Below are positions 1 through 8,850 of a DNA stretch of 64,000 nt, piece by piece. A program made the position numbers and the translations under genes. This DNA comes from Hormiphora californensis. Lineage: Eukaryota > Ctenophora > Tentaculata > Cydippida > Pleurobrachiidae. The notes under the pieces were generated by a model that had not been told where the DNA came from, did no database searches, and worked only from the letters and a program-made list of their open reading frames with translations. Location: positions 2,042,731 through 2,106,730 of the forward strand of contig CM035355.1 of NCBI GenBank assembly GCA_020137815.1, read 5' to 3'. Numbering within the stretch: the stretch's first letter is position 1; every line of letters starts with the position of its first letter.

Positions 1-43
1 ATATAGTCATTATACATCTATACAGGACAATTACCTCCTAATA

Positions 44-65
44 TAGAGAGGGAGGGAGAGAGAGG

Positions 66-137
<72 letters not shown>

Positions 138-140
138 TTT
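44..140. repeat. (AG)n microsatellite
   Basis: An almost pure AG/GA run with a few G and C interruptions, upstream of the AMD1 gene. A similar tract lies in a SYF2 intron near 30.65 kb. Confidence 0.95.
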
Positions 141-664
141 ATATAAAGATGCAAAGGGATGGACGGATAGAGAGTCTTCTGTAAAGAGCAGTTTGTAGCA
201 GTTTGCTTCTGCAGCAGATCAGTTGTATAACTTTGAGTTTTGCTGACTCATACACTGAATTTATAATAATACAAAACCGATGCTTTAGCGATTGCCATTG
301 CATTAACATGATTAGTATCAGTTTGACTATCTTTGTTGCACTTTTATCTTTATAGACCTCAAATAATCATTAGTGTATGTGTATTGTGAGCGATATAGCG
401 GATCGACTGGTTCGAAGAATTCTTGCACCTGGATTGTATCCTTTTGAGCCCAGCTGATACACGCTAAAGGTAATCACAGCGCTGGCAAGGACAGCCTCAT
501 TGAATTAAATCTGTTTATTGCAAGCCAAGTTTTCTATTAACCTTTGGAGACCAAGCGAACCTTAAAATATCCCAAACTTCAGATTTAGCAGTCAGATAGA
601 ACGCCCAGCTAAAGGTATAATTAGCAACTGATGCAGAAAGGAGGGCCATCTTTTGTATGGGATC

Positions 665-2053
665 ATGTCGGAGTTTTATGAAGGACGCGAAAAGGTAAAA
701 TTATATATCCTGATAAAACCCGGGTCCAGATCTTAATTCATATGCACTGCAAAGTGCAGACTGCTGCAGAGTGCAGTATCCACTAACAACTAATACCTAA
801 CGAACATTTTTGAATGGCACCCCAATACCTAGGTGGTTAGAGCTGGGTATGCACGGGGAAGTGGACTACTCGATGTGGGACGAGATACGTGGGTAAAGCT
901 ACTAAGGGGAGCAGGCTGTGAGATATTAAGGTAAAGTTTTTAATCAATTGTTTTATTCAAACAGCTGGACAAATGTTGAGCTTGGTAATAAACCTATGTG
1001 TAAAACTAGAGTCGAAAGTATCAGCACCAGAAGGAGATATCAAAGTTACTTCCTAGAGTCGAAAGATTATGTACTTTCTGAACGATTCGAGTGTAACCAG
1101 TACACATTTTCAAAACCAAAACTTAAGATATTTTAACTGCAGTGAGATAAGACAGGGGAAAGTTAAAGCATTTCTATTAAGTGAGAGTTCCTTGTTTGTT
1201 TGGGATGATCAACTGCTACTAAAAACATGTGGCACCACGACGCCCCTGTCTCTTCTTCACTCACTAGACAAGGCTGGACTACAGAGTGTGGTTTATCAGC
1301 ACGGTGCATTTCTTAGGCCTAACGAACAACAAGACGGATACAGGTATTGTAGCTGAATCTTTCGTTCTCCGACCAACACTCTCTGTGTTGTGGTCCTGAA
1401 TGTATCTTTCTGCCTTTGTCTCCCATTATTACCGCTAATCCCGCCCACAATAATGAATACGAAATACCTTCAGAACCTTCACCGAGATAGAAAAAGAAGT
1501 AAAGGATCTTGTGAGACTGTTCAATGGCCCTATCACCATGATACACCCCACCTTATTCGCAGATGGAAGTTTGGAATTCAACGCCTCTCTAAACCACAAA
1601 ACAGCTCAATTTATCGATCTAAAACTAAGTAATTTATTCCCGGATAGCCTATACAACACAGCACCATCTCAAGATCATATCTCCTCCCTATTTCGGAGTA
1701 TCTTTAACCGATCTGGCCAGTGGACTGTCGATCTCTATCATTTTGAACCGTGTGGGTTCTCCCTAAACGCTGTGGACAACACAGGAGAGAAATATGCCAC
1801 TGTTCATGTAACTCCGGAACACAAGTTCTCTTATGCTTCATTCGAAACCAATGACATCGATCTGTTGATGTGGGAAGTCGAGTTTATTGTTCGAATTTTT
1901 GAGCCGAGAAATATGGATGTATCTATAAATTGGCCCGACAAATCAGCTAAGAAAAAGTTTTTGAGGAACATAAGGAAAGTCATGGACTTGGTGATGCCTG
2001 GACAACGGAGCGGAGGGAAAACGAATCTTTACCAGTTTATCAAAAAAATGTAG
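665..2053 (+). CDS. AMD1: S-adenosylmethionine decarboxylase proenzyme
   Basis: Makes decarboxylated AdoMet, the aminopropyl donor for spermidine and spermine synthesis; a pyruvoyl enzyme that cleaves itself. Probable exons: 665-694 (MSEFYEGREK, matching the N-terminal FEGTEK block), about 838-893 (ends DYSMWDEIRG), about 1127-1342 and 1477-2053. The third exon holds LLSESSLFVW, the self-cleavage site where the second Ser of ESS becomes the pyruvoyl group, then KTCGTT with the conserved Cys. The last exon holds PCGFSLNA and HVTPEHKFSYASFET, the family's C-terminal signature. Phases agree at the last two introns (GG|A and AG|A). Exon 1 to exon 2 is one base out of phase as read, so that junction is uncertain (indel or misplaced edge). 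The intron at 1343-1476 separates the two large ORFs. Identity is firm; the N-terminal exons are tentative. Confidence 0.87.
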
Positions 2054-2660
2054 ATATTAGTTATTTAGCTCATATTTTATTCGCTAACCATATGTATCAA
2101 CCATATGTATTACTTTTATTCTTCTTGTTCAAGTAAAACACAACTTATCCCAAGACTATCCCGGAAAGTCATTTTATTTGCAAGCCAATAATATGTGTCC
2201 CTACCCCCTCCCATACAAAGAAGTCGGTACGGTCGGTATCACATTGCATCATTTCTTATTTCTGGTCATAAACTCCTTGATTAGGAACTTACTGAGAATC
2301 TGGGTAATTTTAAGAGGTGATGTTATTTGCCGCTAATTTCTCCATGTAATGTCCCGTTTGGTCATTACTAAGATCTGCTTAGCGTAGCTGTGCTGAACTA
2401 GAGAGTAGAGTCTAGAGCCCACGTTTTCCCGGGTTCAATTGTTATATGAGGAATGTATCAGGCACCTGCGGACTCGGCTGTCATTATCTATGGTGAGGTC
2501 AATTACCTGTTCTATCCGAGGATACCGAGGAAGGAGCAGGCGTGATCTGCCTACAACAGACCTCTATCATATATATTAGCTTTTTACTGTCACATTTATC
2601 ATGATCTTATCTGTGTAGCCAGATGGCTAGTTCGCTGTTTTTATAGAAATGAATTTGTTA
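2054..2660. other. AMD1 3' flank, no gene seen
   Basis: AT-rich sequence after the AMD1 stop codon. I see no convincing ORF, RNA gene or repeat structure. Confidence 0.5.
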
Positions 2661-2934
2661 GGCCGGATGCATGTGGCCTCTTTTATTATTATTATTTCCC
2701 CCTTTTTCTTTTATTGTTATATTGAATATTCTATCGCGAATAATTTTTGAAAGCGGTTCTATAGCAATGAGAGATGAAATACGAAACTTATATCCACTCA
2801 AGAAAGAAGCTAGGCTGGGTTCCTTGGGTCCAGAACCCAATTTTAGGGCAAGAGATGGTCAAAACTAGTCAAAAAGTTGGAAAAGAAGCGATTTTTGTTG
2901 AGAAATTTGAAGTGCACGCTTCAAAAAAGCCCGC

Positions 2935-3240
2935 GCTTTGGACCCTGCAGCGTATTCCAAAATAAAACGTCGCGGATTTTCTCACGGTATACCCGCTACG
3001 CGCGATTCACTCCGTCTAATTTCTATTCGGCGATCGCGCGTGCTGTGAAATCAGCTGTATGGATAGAACTAGAATATGCAAAACTCGAGGGTTTTGGGAT
3101 AATGAAACAGGCAACAGAATTATCATTGGAATATATAAGCTTACATAAAAAACATTCATTTCTAAATGTATGACCTGCTAATTTTGCTGATTAGAGAATC
3201 ATCACTTTTAATCCTAAAACTCAGGCTTGTCCCTATGTTC
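2935..3240. repeat. Partial duplicate of the INTS7 3' end
   Basis: About 305 bp nearly identical to 5417-5740, with a few substitutions and two small gaps. The shared block covers the last coding part of INTS7 (minus strand, from its stop at 5661) plus its 3' flank. The two copies flank the palindrome nest at 3241-5413. The similarity stops exactly where the foldback at 3241 begins. Confidence 0.85.
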
Positions 3241-3402
3241 GAGGCCCCTCGGAAATGTTCAAGTCATGCACAATCAAGTGACTTGATTCAAGTCACGCCC
3301 ACCAATCACAGCTCAGAACGCGCGGAGTGCTTTCCGCGTTCTGAGCTGTGATTGGTGGGCGTGACTTGATTGTGCATGACTTGAACATTTCCGAGGGGCC
3401 TC
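3241..3402. repeat. Foldback (hairpin) element
   Basis: A nearly perfect inverted repeat. The left arm (3241-3321) and right arm (about 3331-3402) begin and end with GAGGCCCCTCGGAAATGTTC and its complement, around a loop of about 10 bases. The left arm has about 12 extra bases. No coding capacity; it resembles a foldback MITE. Confidence 0.9.
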
Positions 3403-3487
3403 ATTTTAGGGCAAGAGATGGTCAAAACTACTCAAAAAGTTGGAAAAGAAGCAATTTTTGTTGAGAAATTTGAAGTGCACGCCAGGG

Positions 3488-3692
3488 ACGTCGCTGGGCC
3501 TTCGGCCCAGCGCGTACCTGTGCGTCCAGGGGCCTTGGGCGGGAGCCCGGGTCAGGGGGAGTGGGGGGTGAAACCCCCCACAAGCGGGGTCCAGGGGCGC
3601 AGCCCCGGCGGGGGTGTAGGGGGCAGAGCCCCCGCAAGCAGGGTCCAGGGGCTGCAAGCCCCGGTGGGGGTCGAGGGGGCGAAGCCCCCGGA
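3488..3692. repeat. Cluster of short GC-rich hairpins
   Basis: At least six small palindromes follow one another, for example CTGGGCCTTCGGCCCAG, GGGGGGTGAAACCCCCC, GGGGCGCAGCCCC, GGGGGCAGAGCCCCC and GGGGGCGAAGCCCCC, separated by GGTCCAGGG-like spacers. The GC content is far above the flanks. Long ORFs across it on both strands are a by-product of the repeat and are not annotated. Confidence 0.85.
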
Positions 3693-4073
3693 AAATTTTG
3701 ACGTTTTCGCGATGATTTTAACAATCAGAGAGCGCTTGAAAAGTGGAAACAAGAAAGCGACACAGAAGAAGACGAAACGTGAAAACAAGCGTTTTTTGCA
3801 AACCGAATGAACATGAACAACGCGCAAACTTTGAAGACTATTGCGCGGTTGTTGTTTAGCGCGTGAACTGCGCGTCACAATCTCGCGCGAAGACCCCTGT
3901 TTCAAGTAAAAAGGAGGACCGCGCCTGAACGGATTTGCAGTGAACAGCGGGCCGATGTGACAACATTTCACTTCTCGTTCATTACGGTGTGCGCGGTAGG
4001 GTTATCTATTTGCGCAACGAAAGTCATACTGGAATGTTCGGGCGTCCAGCATGATGACCAGGGGACTTAAGGG

Positions 4074-4352
4074 GTTCAGAGAATCACTTGCGCGTAGGCA
4101 GCAACCCTGTGGGCGAGCCGTACGGGCCGATAGTTAATAATAGTTTTTTAAAGTTTTTAAAAGTTAATAAAAGTTAAAAATGCGCGGCACGCTGAAAAGC
4201 CGAAAAAAATTAACTTTTTCAGGGTTCCGCGCATTTTTAACTATTTATAACTTTTATTAACTTTTGAAAACTTTAAAAAACTATTATTAACTATCGGCCT
4301 GTACGGCTCGCCCACAGGGTTGCTGCCTGCGCGCATATGATTCTCTGAATCC
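4074..4352. repeat. Long palindrome
   Basis: Arms starting at GGTTCAGAGAATCA (left) and ending at TGATTCTCTGAATCC (right) pair over about 130 bases each, with a GC-rich outer part and an AT-rich inner part rich in AGTTAATAA. An outer pair (around 4038-4058 and 4489-4507, GGGCGTCCAGCATGA and complement) extends the stem but is interrupted on the right by the element at 4358-4481. Confidence 0.88.
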
Positions 4353-4357
4353 ATTTA

Positions 4358-4481
4358 AAGTGCGTTTCAAACGACTTGACCTGAGATTCCTGGAAATTCA
4401 GGATTTCCCCTTTGTAAATACACGCGCAATGCGCCCAATTCCAAGAATTACGGGTCAAGTCGTTTGAAACGCACTTTAGAC
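4358..4481. mobile_element. Short MITE with about 24-bp terminal inverted repeats
   Basis: Bounded by AAAGTGCGTTTCAAACGACT and its reverse complement. It interrupts the right arm of the palindrome at 4038-4507. A second copy of the same element occupies 5060-5404 and is itself split by another insertion at about 5155-5373. Confidence 0.82.
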
Positions 4482-4693
4482 CCCCGGTCCTCATGCTGGA
4501 CGCCCGAAGTCTCGAAAAGCCAATTCCAAAGATCGATAACCCTAGTGCGCGGCCCATAATTGCGTAGAAAAACGAAAGTTTTGGCGTGCGCGAGCTCAGT
4601 TTGTACAAAACGCTGCAGCGCGCTGAATTTAAAAAATTTTTCAGTTTCACGGAAAAAAAGTTGAGCGTCCATGGACGCTTGGACGCATAGTCG

Positions 4694-4903
4694 AAGCTCT
4701 TACGGTAATTCCCACGCCCCGTGGGAAAGTTTTTGACCGTGGGAAAGTTTTCAAAGCGTGGGAAAAGAGAGATACATACAATAACTATAAAAAATAAATA
4801 TTTTTTTTCTTAGTTATTGTATGTATCTCTCTTTTCCCACGCTTTGAAAACTTTCCCACGGTTGAAAACTTTCCCACGGGGCGTGGGAATTACCGTAAGA
4901 GCT
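4694..4903. repeat. Palindrome with TTTCCCACG motifs
   Basis: Inverted arms start at AGCTCTTACGGTAATTCCCA and close on its complement near 4903, with an AT-rich loop near 4785-4815. The arms carry repeated GTGGGAAAGTTTT motifs. Related TTTCCCACG sequence recurs at 43.45 kb. Confidence 0.88.
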
Positions 4904-5059
4904 TCCACTAGCACGGTGAGCGACGTCCTGTCTGGCGCCGCGACCCATCTGAGCGCACTGTCGCGCGCTCAGATTAGATTTGAGAATCAAATTGGGGTCT
5001 GGCGCCGCCAGACAGGCGACGTCCCTGGTGCACGCTTCAAAAAAGCCCGCGCGCAGGCT

Positions 5060-5404
5060 CTAAAGTGCGTTTCAAACGACTTGACCTGAGATTCCTGGAA
5101 ATTCAGGATTTCCCCTTTGTAAATACACGCGCAATGCGCCAAATTCCAAGAATTATCGGATTTTTTGAAACTGTCACCCCCCTGAAATAACAAAATTTGT
5201 CATATCTCCGGTTCCTGATAAGATAGAGACTTGAAATTTGGAGGTTCGGAAGAACTTAGCAAGATCTTCGTAACTTCCAAATTTCAAGTCTCTATCTCAT
5301 CAGGAACTGGACTTATCGTCATTTAAAGAAATTTGAAAACCCGAGGGGGGTGACAGTTTCAAAAAATCCGACTTTACGGGTCAAGTCGCTTGAAACGGAC
5401 TTTA
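5060..5404. mobile_element. MITE copy split by a second MITE
   Basis: The outer element is the second copy of the 4358-4481 MITE. Inside it, about 5155-5373, lies another inverted-repeat element bounded by TCGGATTTTTTGAAACTGTC and its reverse complement. That inner element has long internal arms around AACTTCCAAATTTCAAG. This is direct evidence for insertion into an insertion. Confidence 0.82.
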
Positions 5405-5660
5405 AAAACGCGCTTTGTTATTGGACCCTGCAGCGTATTTTAATTCCAAAATAAAACGTCGCGGCTACTCCGCGGATTTTCTCACGGTATACCCGCTACG
5501 CGCGGTTCACTCCGTCTAATTTCTATTCGGCGATCGCGCGTGCTGTGAAATCAGCTGTATGGATAGAACTAGAATATGCAAAACTCGAGGGTTTTGGGAT
5601 AATGAAACAGGCAACAGAATTATCATTGGAATATATAAGCTTACATAAAAACATTCATTT

Positions 5661-8627
5661 CTAAATGTATGACCTGCTAATTTTGCTGATTAGAGAATCA
5701 TCACTTTTGATCCGAAAACTCAGGCTTGTCCCTATGTTCCACTCTCTACCCGAATTGTCCAACGCATTTGCTGTGATAAAGTAAATCTCAGCACCGCTCC
5801 CGGGTTCAATTGTCATCTCCACTTTCATGTACCCTCTCTCTACAGGTACCTCTTTCTCGAACACTGTCTCTCCCATTCCCTCCACATCACCCTTCTTCCC
5901 TCTACCTCCCTTACAGGTGACACACAATAACACATGGCTAACACGTGATACATTTCCCCGGATCACCGCTTCAACTGTCAGTAGAAGGGACGTGTTAGAG
6001 GGGATCCGCATGAAACCTTGCTCTATAGCAGGACTAGTAGCCAAGGCAACACTAGTGGCGTGCTCCTGCACAAAGAAAAACATTGGAAGAGAGAATCGTT
6101 GTGTTCGTAGTGTAGCTAGTGTGGAGGAGATGGTGGCCAGATGGGGTTTGGTACACAGCTCAGATACAGTCTCACACCAGGTGTGTAGAGAGGACAGTCT
6201 GTCCCGGGGCGAGGCGTCAATCATCCGACTCTGAAGGTCCCTCAAACCATCCTGAAGGGTTGACACCCTGGACTGGATGAATGTTAGTGTTGGGACTGCC
6301 CTGCCCACATCACCTCCCCTCATCTTGGCAACAGCTACAACCCCGCTCAACTGGTGCAGGATCTGGAGTTGAGACCTCCGCAGGGACAGGAGGCCTCCCT
6401 GAAAGTGTGTCTGTGCATTATTAGCCTGACATTTGATGTTCGTAACAGCTTCGTCGTACAGTTTCACACTCTCCTCCTGGCACCCCGTCTCTGCCTCACA
6501 GATCAGGGAGAGAGCCCGAAAGAAGGCTCGGTAGTGGGGATGAGTTGTGGTGAGGTTTGGGAGGGTAACAGCAGCGATCTCCCATACACCGTTACACATA
6601 GCAACCCGGGATACACAGTAAACCGACCACGGACTAAGTGTGACCGTGGATAGGAACTCTGTGACATACCGCACAATACACTCCCTCACCTTCTCTGTTG
6701 AGTGCGTGAAGAGTGTGATTAGGAGCTTGACATAAACCAGTACCCGCTCCACACCACCACCACTAGTGTCCATGTCAACGTGTTCAGGAGTCAACTTTAC
6801 CCTGGCCCGTAGTGCAGAGATACAGTAGCACAGCTCAGTGAAGGTAGAGAGGGAGGTGCCGGGGAGTAAACTGAACAAGATTGAGGGATCAGAGGATGGT
6901 TGTTCGGAGAGTGAATGGAGAAACTTCCGGACTTGTCCTTGATTTCCATCACGGATCACTCGTATCAGCATGGGGCAGCCGTTCATCTGGGAAGAAAATG
7001 GTGTTAAACAGCTGCAGTGGGTTAGCTAGGCGCTCGTAAAAGTTTTGTTTGTTTGTTTGTTTGTTTGTTTGTTCGTTTGTTCATGTTTGTTTGTTTGTTT
7101 GTTTGTTCGTTTGTTTGTTTGTTCATGTTTGTTTGTTTGTTTGTTTGTTTGTTTGTTTGTTTGTTTGTTTGTTTGTTTGTTTGTTTGTTTGTTTGTTTGT
7201 TTGTTTGTTTGTTTGTTTCTTTGTTTGTTTCTTTGTTTCTTTGTTTGTTTCTTTGTATCACCGCCTATATTATTGTGTGTAAAGAACTTACCGAATGTTC
7301 AGAACAGGGAAGAAGTTTTACGGAGGAAAGGTAAAGAGGAAGTGCAATGTGTAGTGGCAAATCAGATAGGGTTTGTTGGGAGAGTAGGTCCCGTGATACA
7401 ATGTCTTTAGAGGAGCCCTCGCTTAACTTTAGAATCAAATCTGCCACACCTGATAATGTGGTTACAGAGTGGTTACAGGGTGGTTACAGAGTGGTTATGG
7501 AGTAGTTACAGAGTGGTCAATGACCACTGGTCATGGAGTGGTTATACAGAGTGGTTAATTGTAGCGGCGAGAATTTTCAGAAGCTCTACCTTGAAATTTG
7601 ATACACACATTCTAAGTTACATTATAAAAAACCATGACTTGCTCCCATTTTGTATCACAGATTAAATATATTACCCGTCGATTTACCCAATATTGGCCGG
7701 GGCGGGGCGGTATCAAAACAGTAAACACCCAACATTCCAATCTTGTTGGCATGGAAACACATTATAACAGCTCCTTACCAGGTATAAGTACGATATTGAA
7801 GAGAAGTGCCACATCTTCCTCATTCAGTAGTGCCGGCTGGACCATCACCACCTCCTTCAAACACTGCACTGCTGCACTCCGGACCCTCTCCCTGGGATCC
7901 TCAGACAATGTCCGGATGAGAGCGGGTTCACGGACCCGGGTTGCCAGGGTGATGTGTGTCAACACCTGGAGACAGCCCACAGTAACACTCTCTAGGGCCT
8001 GCTGGGAGAGAATATCGAGACAAAGCCCGCGGACAAGATGTCCCTGTCTCAAGGGTTAGGTGCATGGAACGCAGGACATCCAGAATTTTAACTTTCTGCT
8101 TCTCAGTAGTTGAAAGAGCGGTTAGTAGTTCCTTGAGCTTGGGCACGACAGTCCGGGAGACATCTTGGGAGACAGCAGCGAACTTCTTGCACGCAAAGAG
8201 TGCCGCTTCTCGCTCCATTTCTATATACGAGTCAAGTGCCCGGATGACCGCATGAAGAACGCTCTTTGTCTCTGGGTAAAGGACTGACGTCACACCTAGC
8301 AACCGGAGGGCAATTGACCTAGCAACGCCATCGTTACTATGGGTAACAGAGAGGACGGGACGGAGGAAAATCTCCCTACTGTTTATCTTGGTGTGGTGTT
8401 GCGTTGTACTCAACATGACCCTCAGTATACACAGCCGGATAAAGTTATCATTACACGAACGGAACATCTCGGCTAGCTTTTGAAAGGCTGCATCCACTAA
8501 AATAGGGAAACGGACATTCCTCCAGTGTGACTGGCAGTCTGACCACGCTCTCACATTGTTCCTCCCGGGTTGTCGACCGGAGACTTGCTAACACTTGGTT
8601 CACCCGCTGCCAGCTAACTGTTTCCAT
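5661..8627 (-). CDS. INTS7: Integrator complex subunit 7
   Basis: Helical-repeat scaffold subunit of Integrator, the nuclear complex that cleaves snRNA and other Pol II transcripts. Exons: 8627-about 7782, about 7455-7292 and 6986-5661. The first exon carries the family's N-terminal blocks: EEQCESVVRLP, then FPILVDAAFQKLAEMFRSC, then VTHSNDGVARSIALRLLG. Splice phases fit across both introns: VLIPG|VADLILK (split Gly codon) and EHS|MNGCPM. The predicted protein is about 775 residues, shorter than the ~960 of vertebrates. Two one-base frame breaks occur in exon 1: near 8505 (after EECPFP) and near 8052-8056 (after RSMHLT). On both sides the reading resumes with family-like sequence, so sequencing indels or recent damage are equally possible. 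The last coding block is duplicated at 3166-3240. Confidence 0.87.
7042..7255. repeat. (TTTG)n microsatellite in an INTS7 intron
   Basis: A long TTTG tetranucleotide array with a few TTCG, CATG and TTTC variants. It lies in the intron between INTS7 exons at 7292 and 6986. ORFs read through it in every frame and are meaningless. Confidence 0.95.
7456..7560. repeat. Short GTGGTTA repeat in an INTS7 intron
   Basis: Irregular tandem copies of an 11-12 base unit like GGTTACAGAGT, between INTS7 exons. No function seen. Confidence 0.6.
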
Positions 8628-8850
8628 GGCAACACAGGCTAAAGAATTGTGGTGTTAGTGACGTGTACTATAATTATTGGAATGCAAATTGTAAACGTGT
8701 GGGTTGTAAAGGAATTATTTTTACAAAAATTAGCTATAAAAATTTTCTATACATTTCACTTTTTACGAATATAAAAAAACAGCACTTTTAATCAAACTTT
8801 TAAGTCTTTTGCAGATAAAAATTAAACGTTTTTACAAATTTCAGGAGTGA

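Noticed and set aside
149-184. Short upstream ORF (11 codons) before AMD1, recalling the mammalian regulatory uORF
   Set aside because: The peptide does not resemble the known regulatory peptide and the transcription start is unknown.
3406-3971. Overlapping Pro/Gly-rich ORFs across the GC-rich hairpins
   Set aside because: Open in several frames on both strands because of the short repeat units; no domain and no splice context.
5827-6653. Plus-strand ORFs of 135 and 99 codons
   Set aside because: Antisense shadows of the last INTS7 exon.
7022-7410. Several ORFs rich in FVCLFVCL or TNKQTNKQ on both strands
   Set aside because: They are translations of the TTTG microsatellite inside an INTS7 intron.
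8620-8632. GTTTCCATGGCAAC resembling an RFX X-box
   Set aside because: It overlaps the INTS7 start codon, has a mismatch to the consensus and INTS7 is not a ciliary gene; no comparable site was found before CCDC39.
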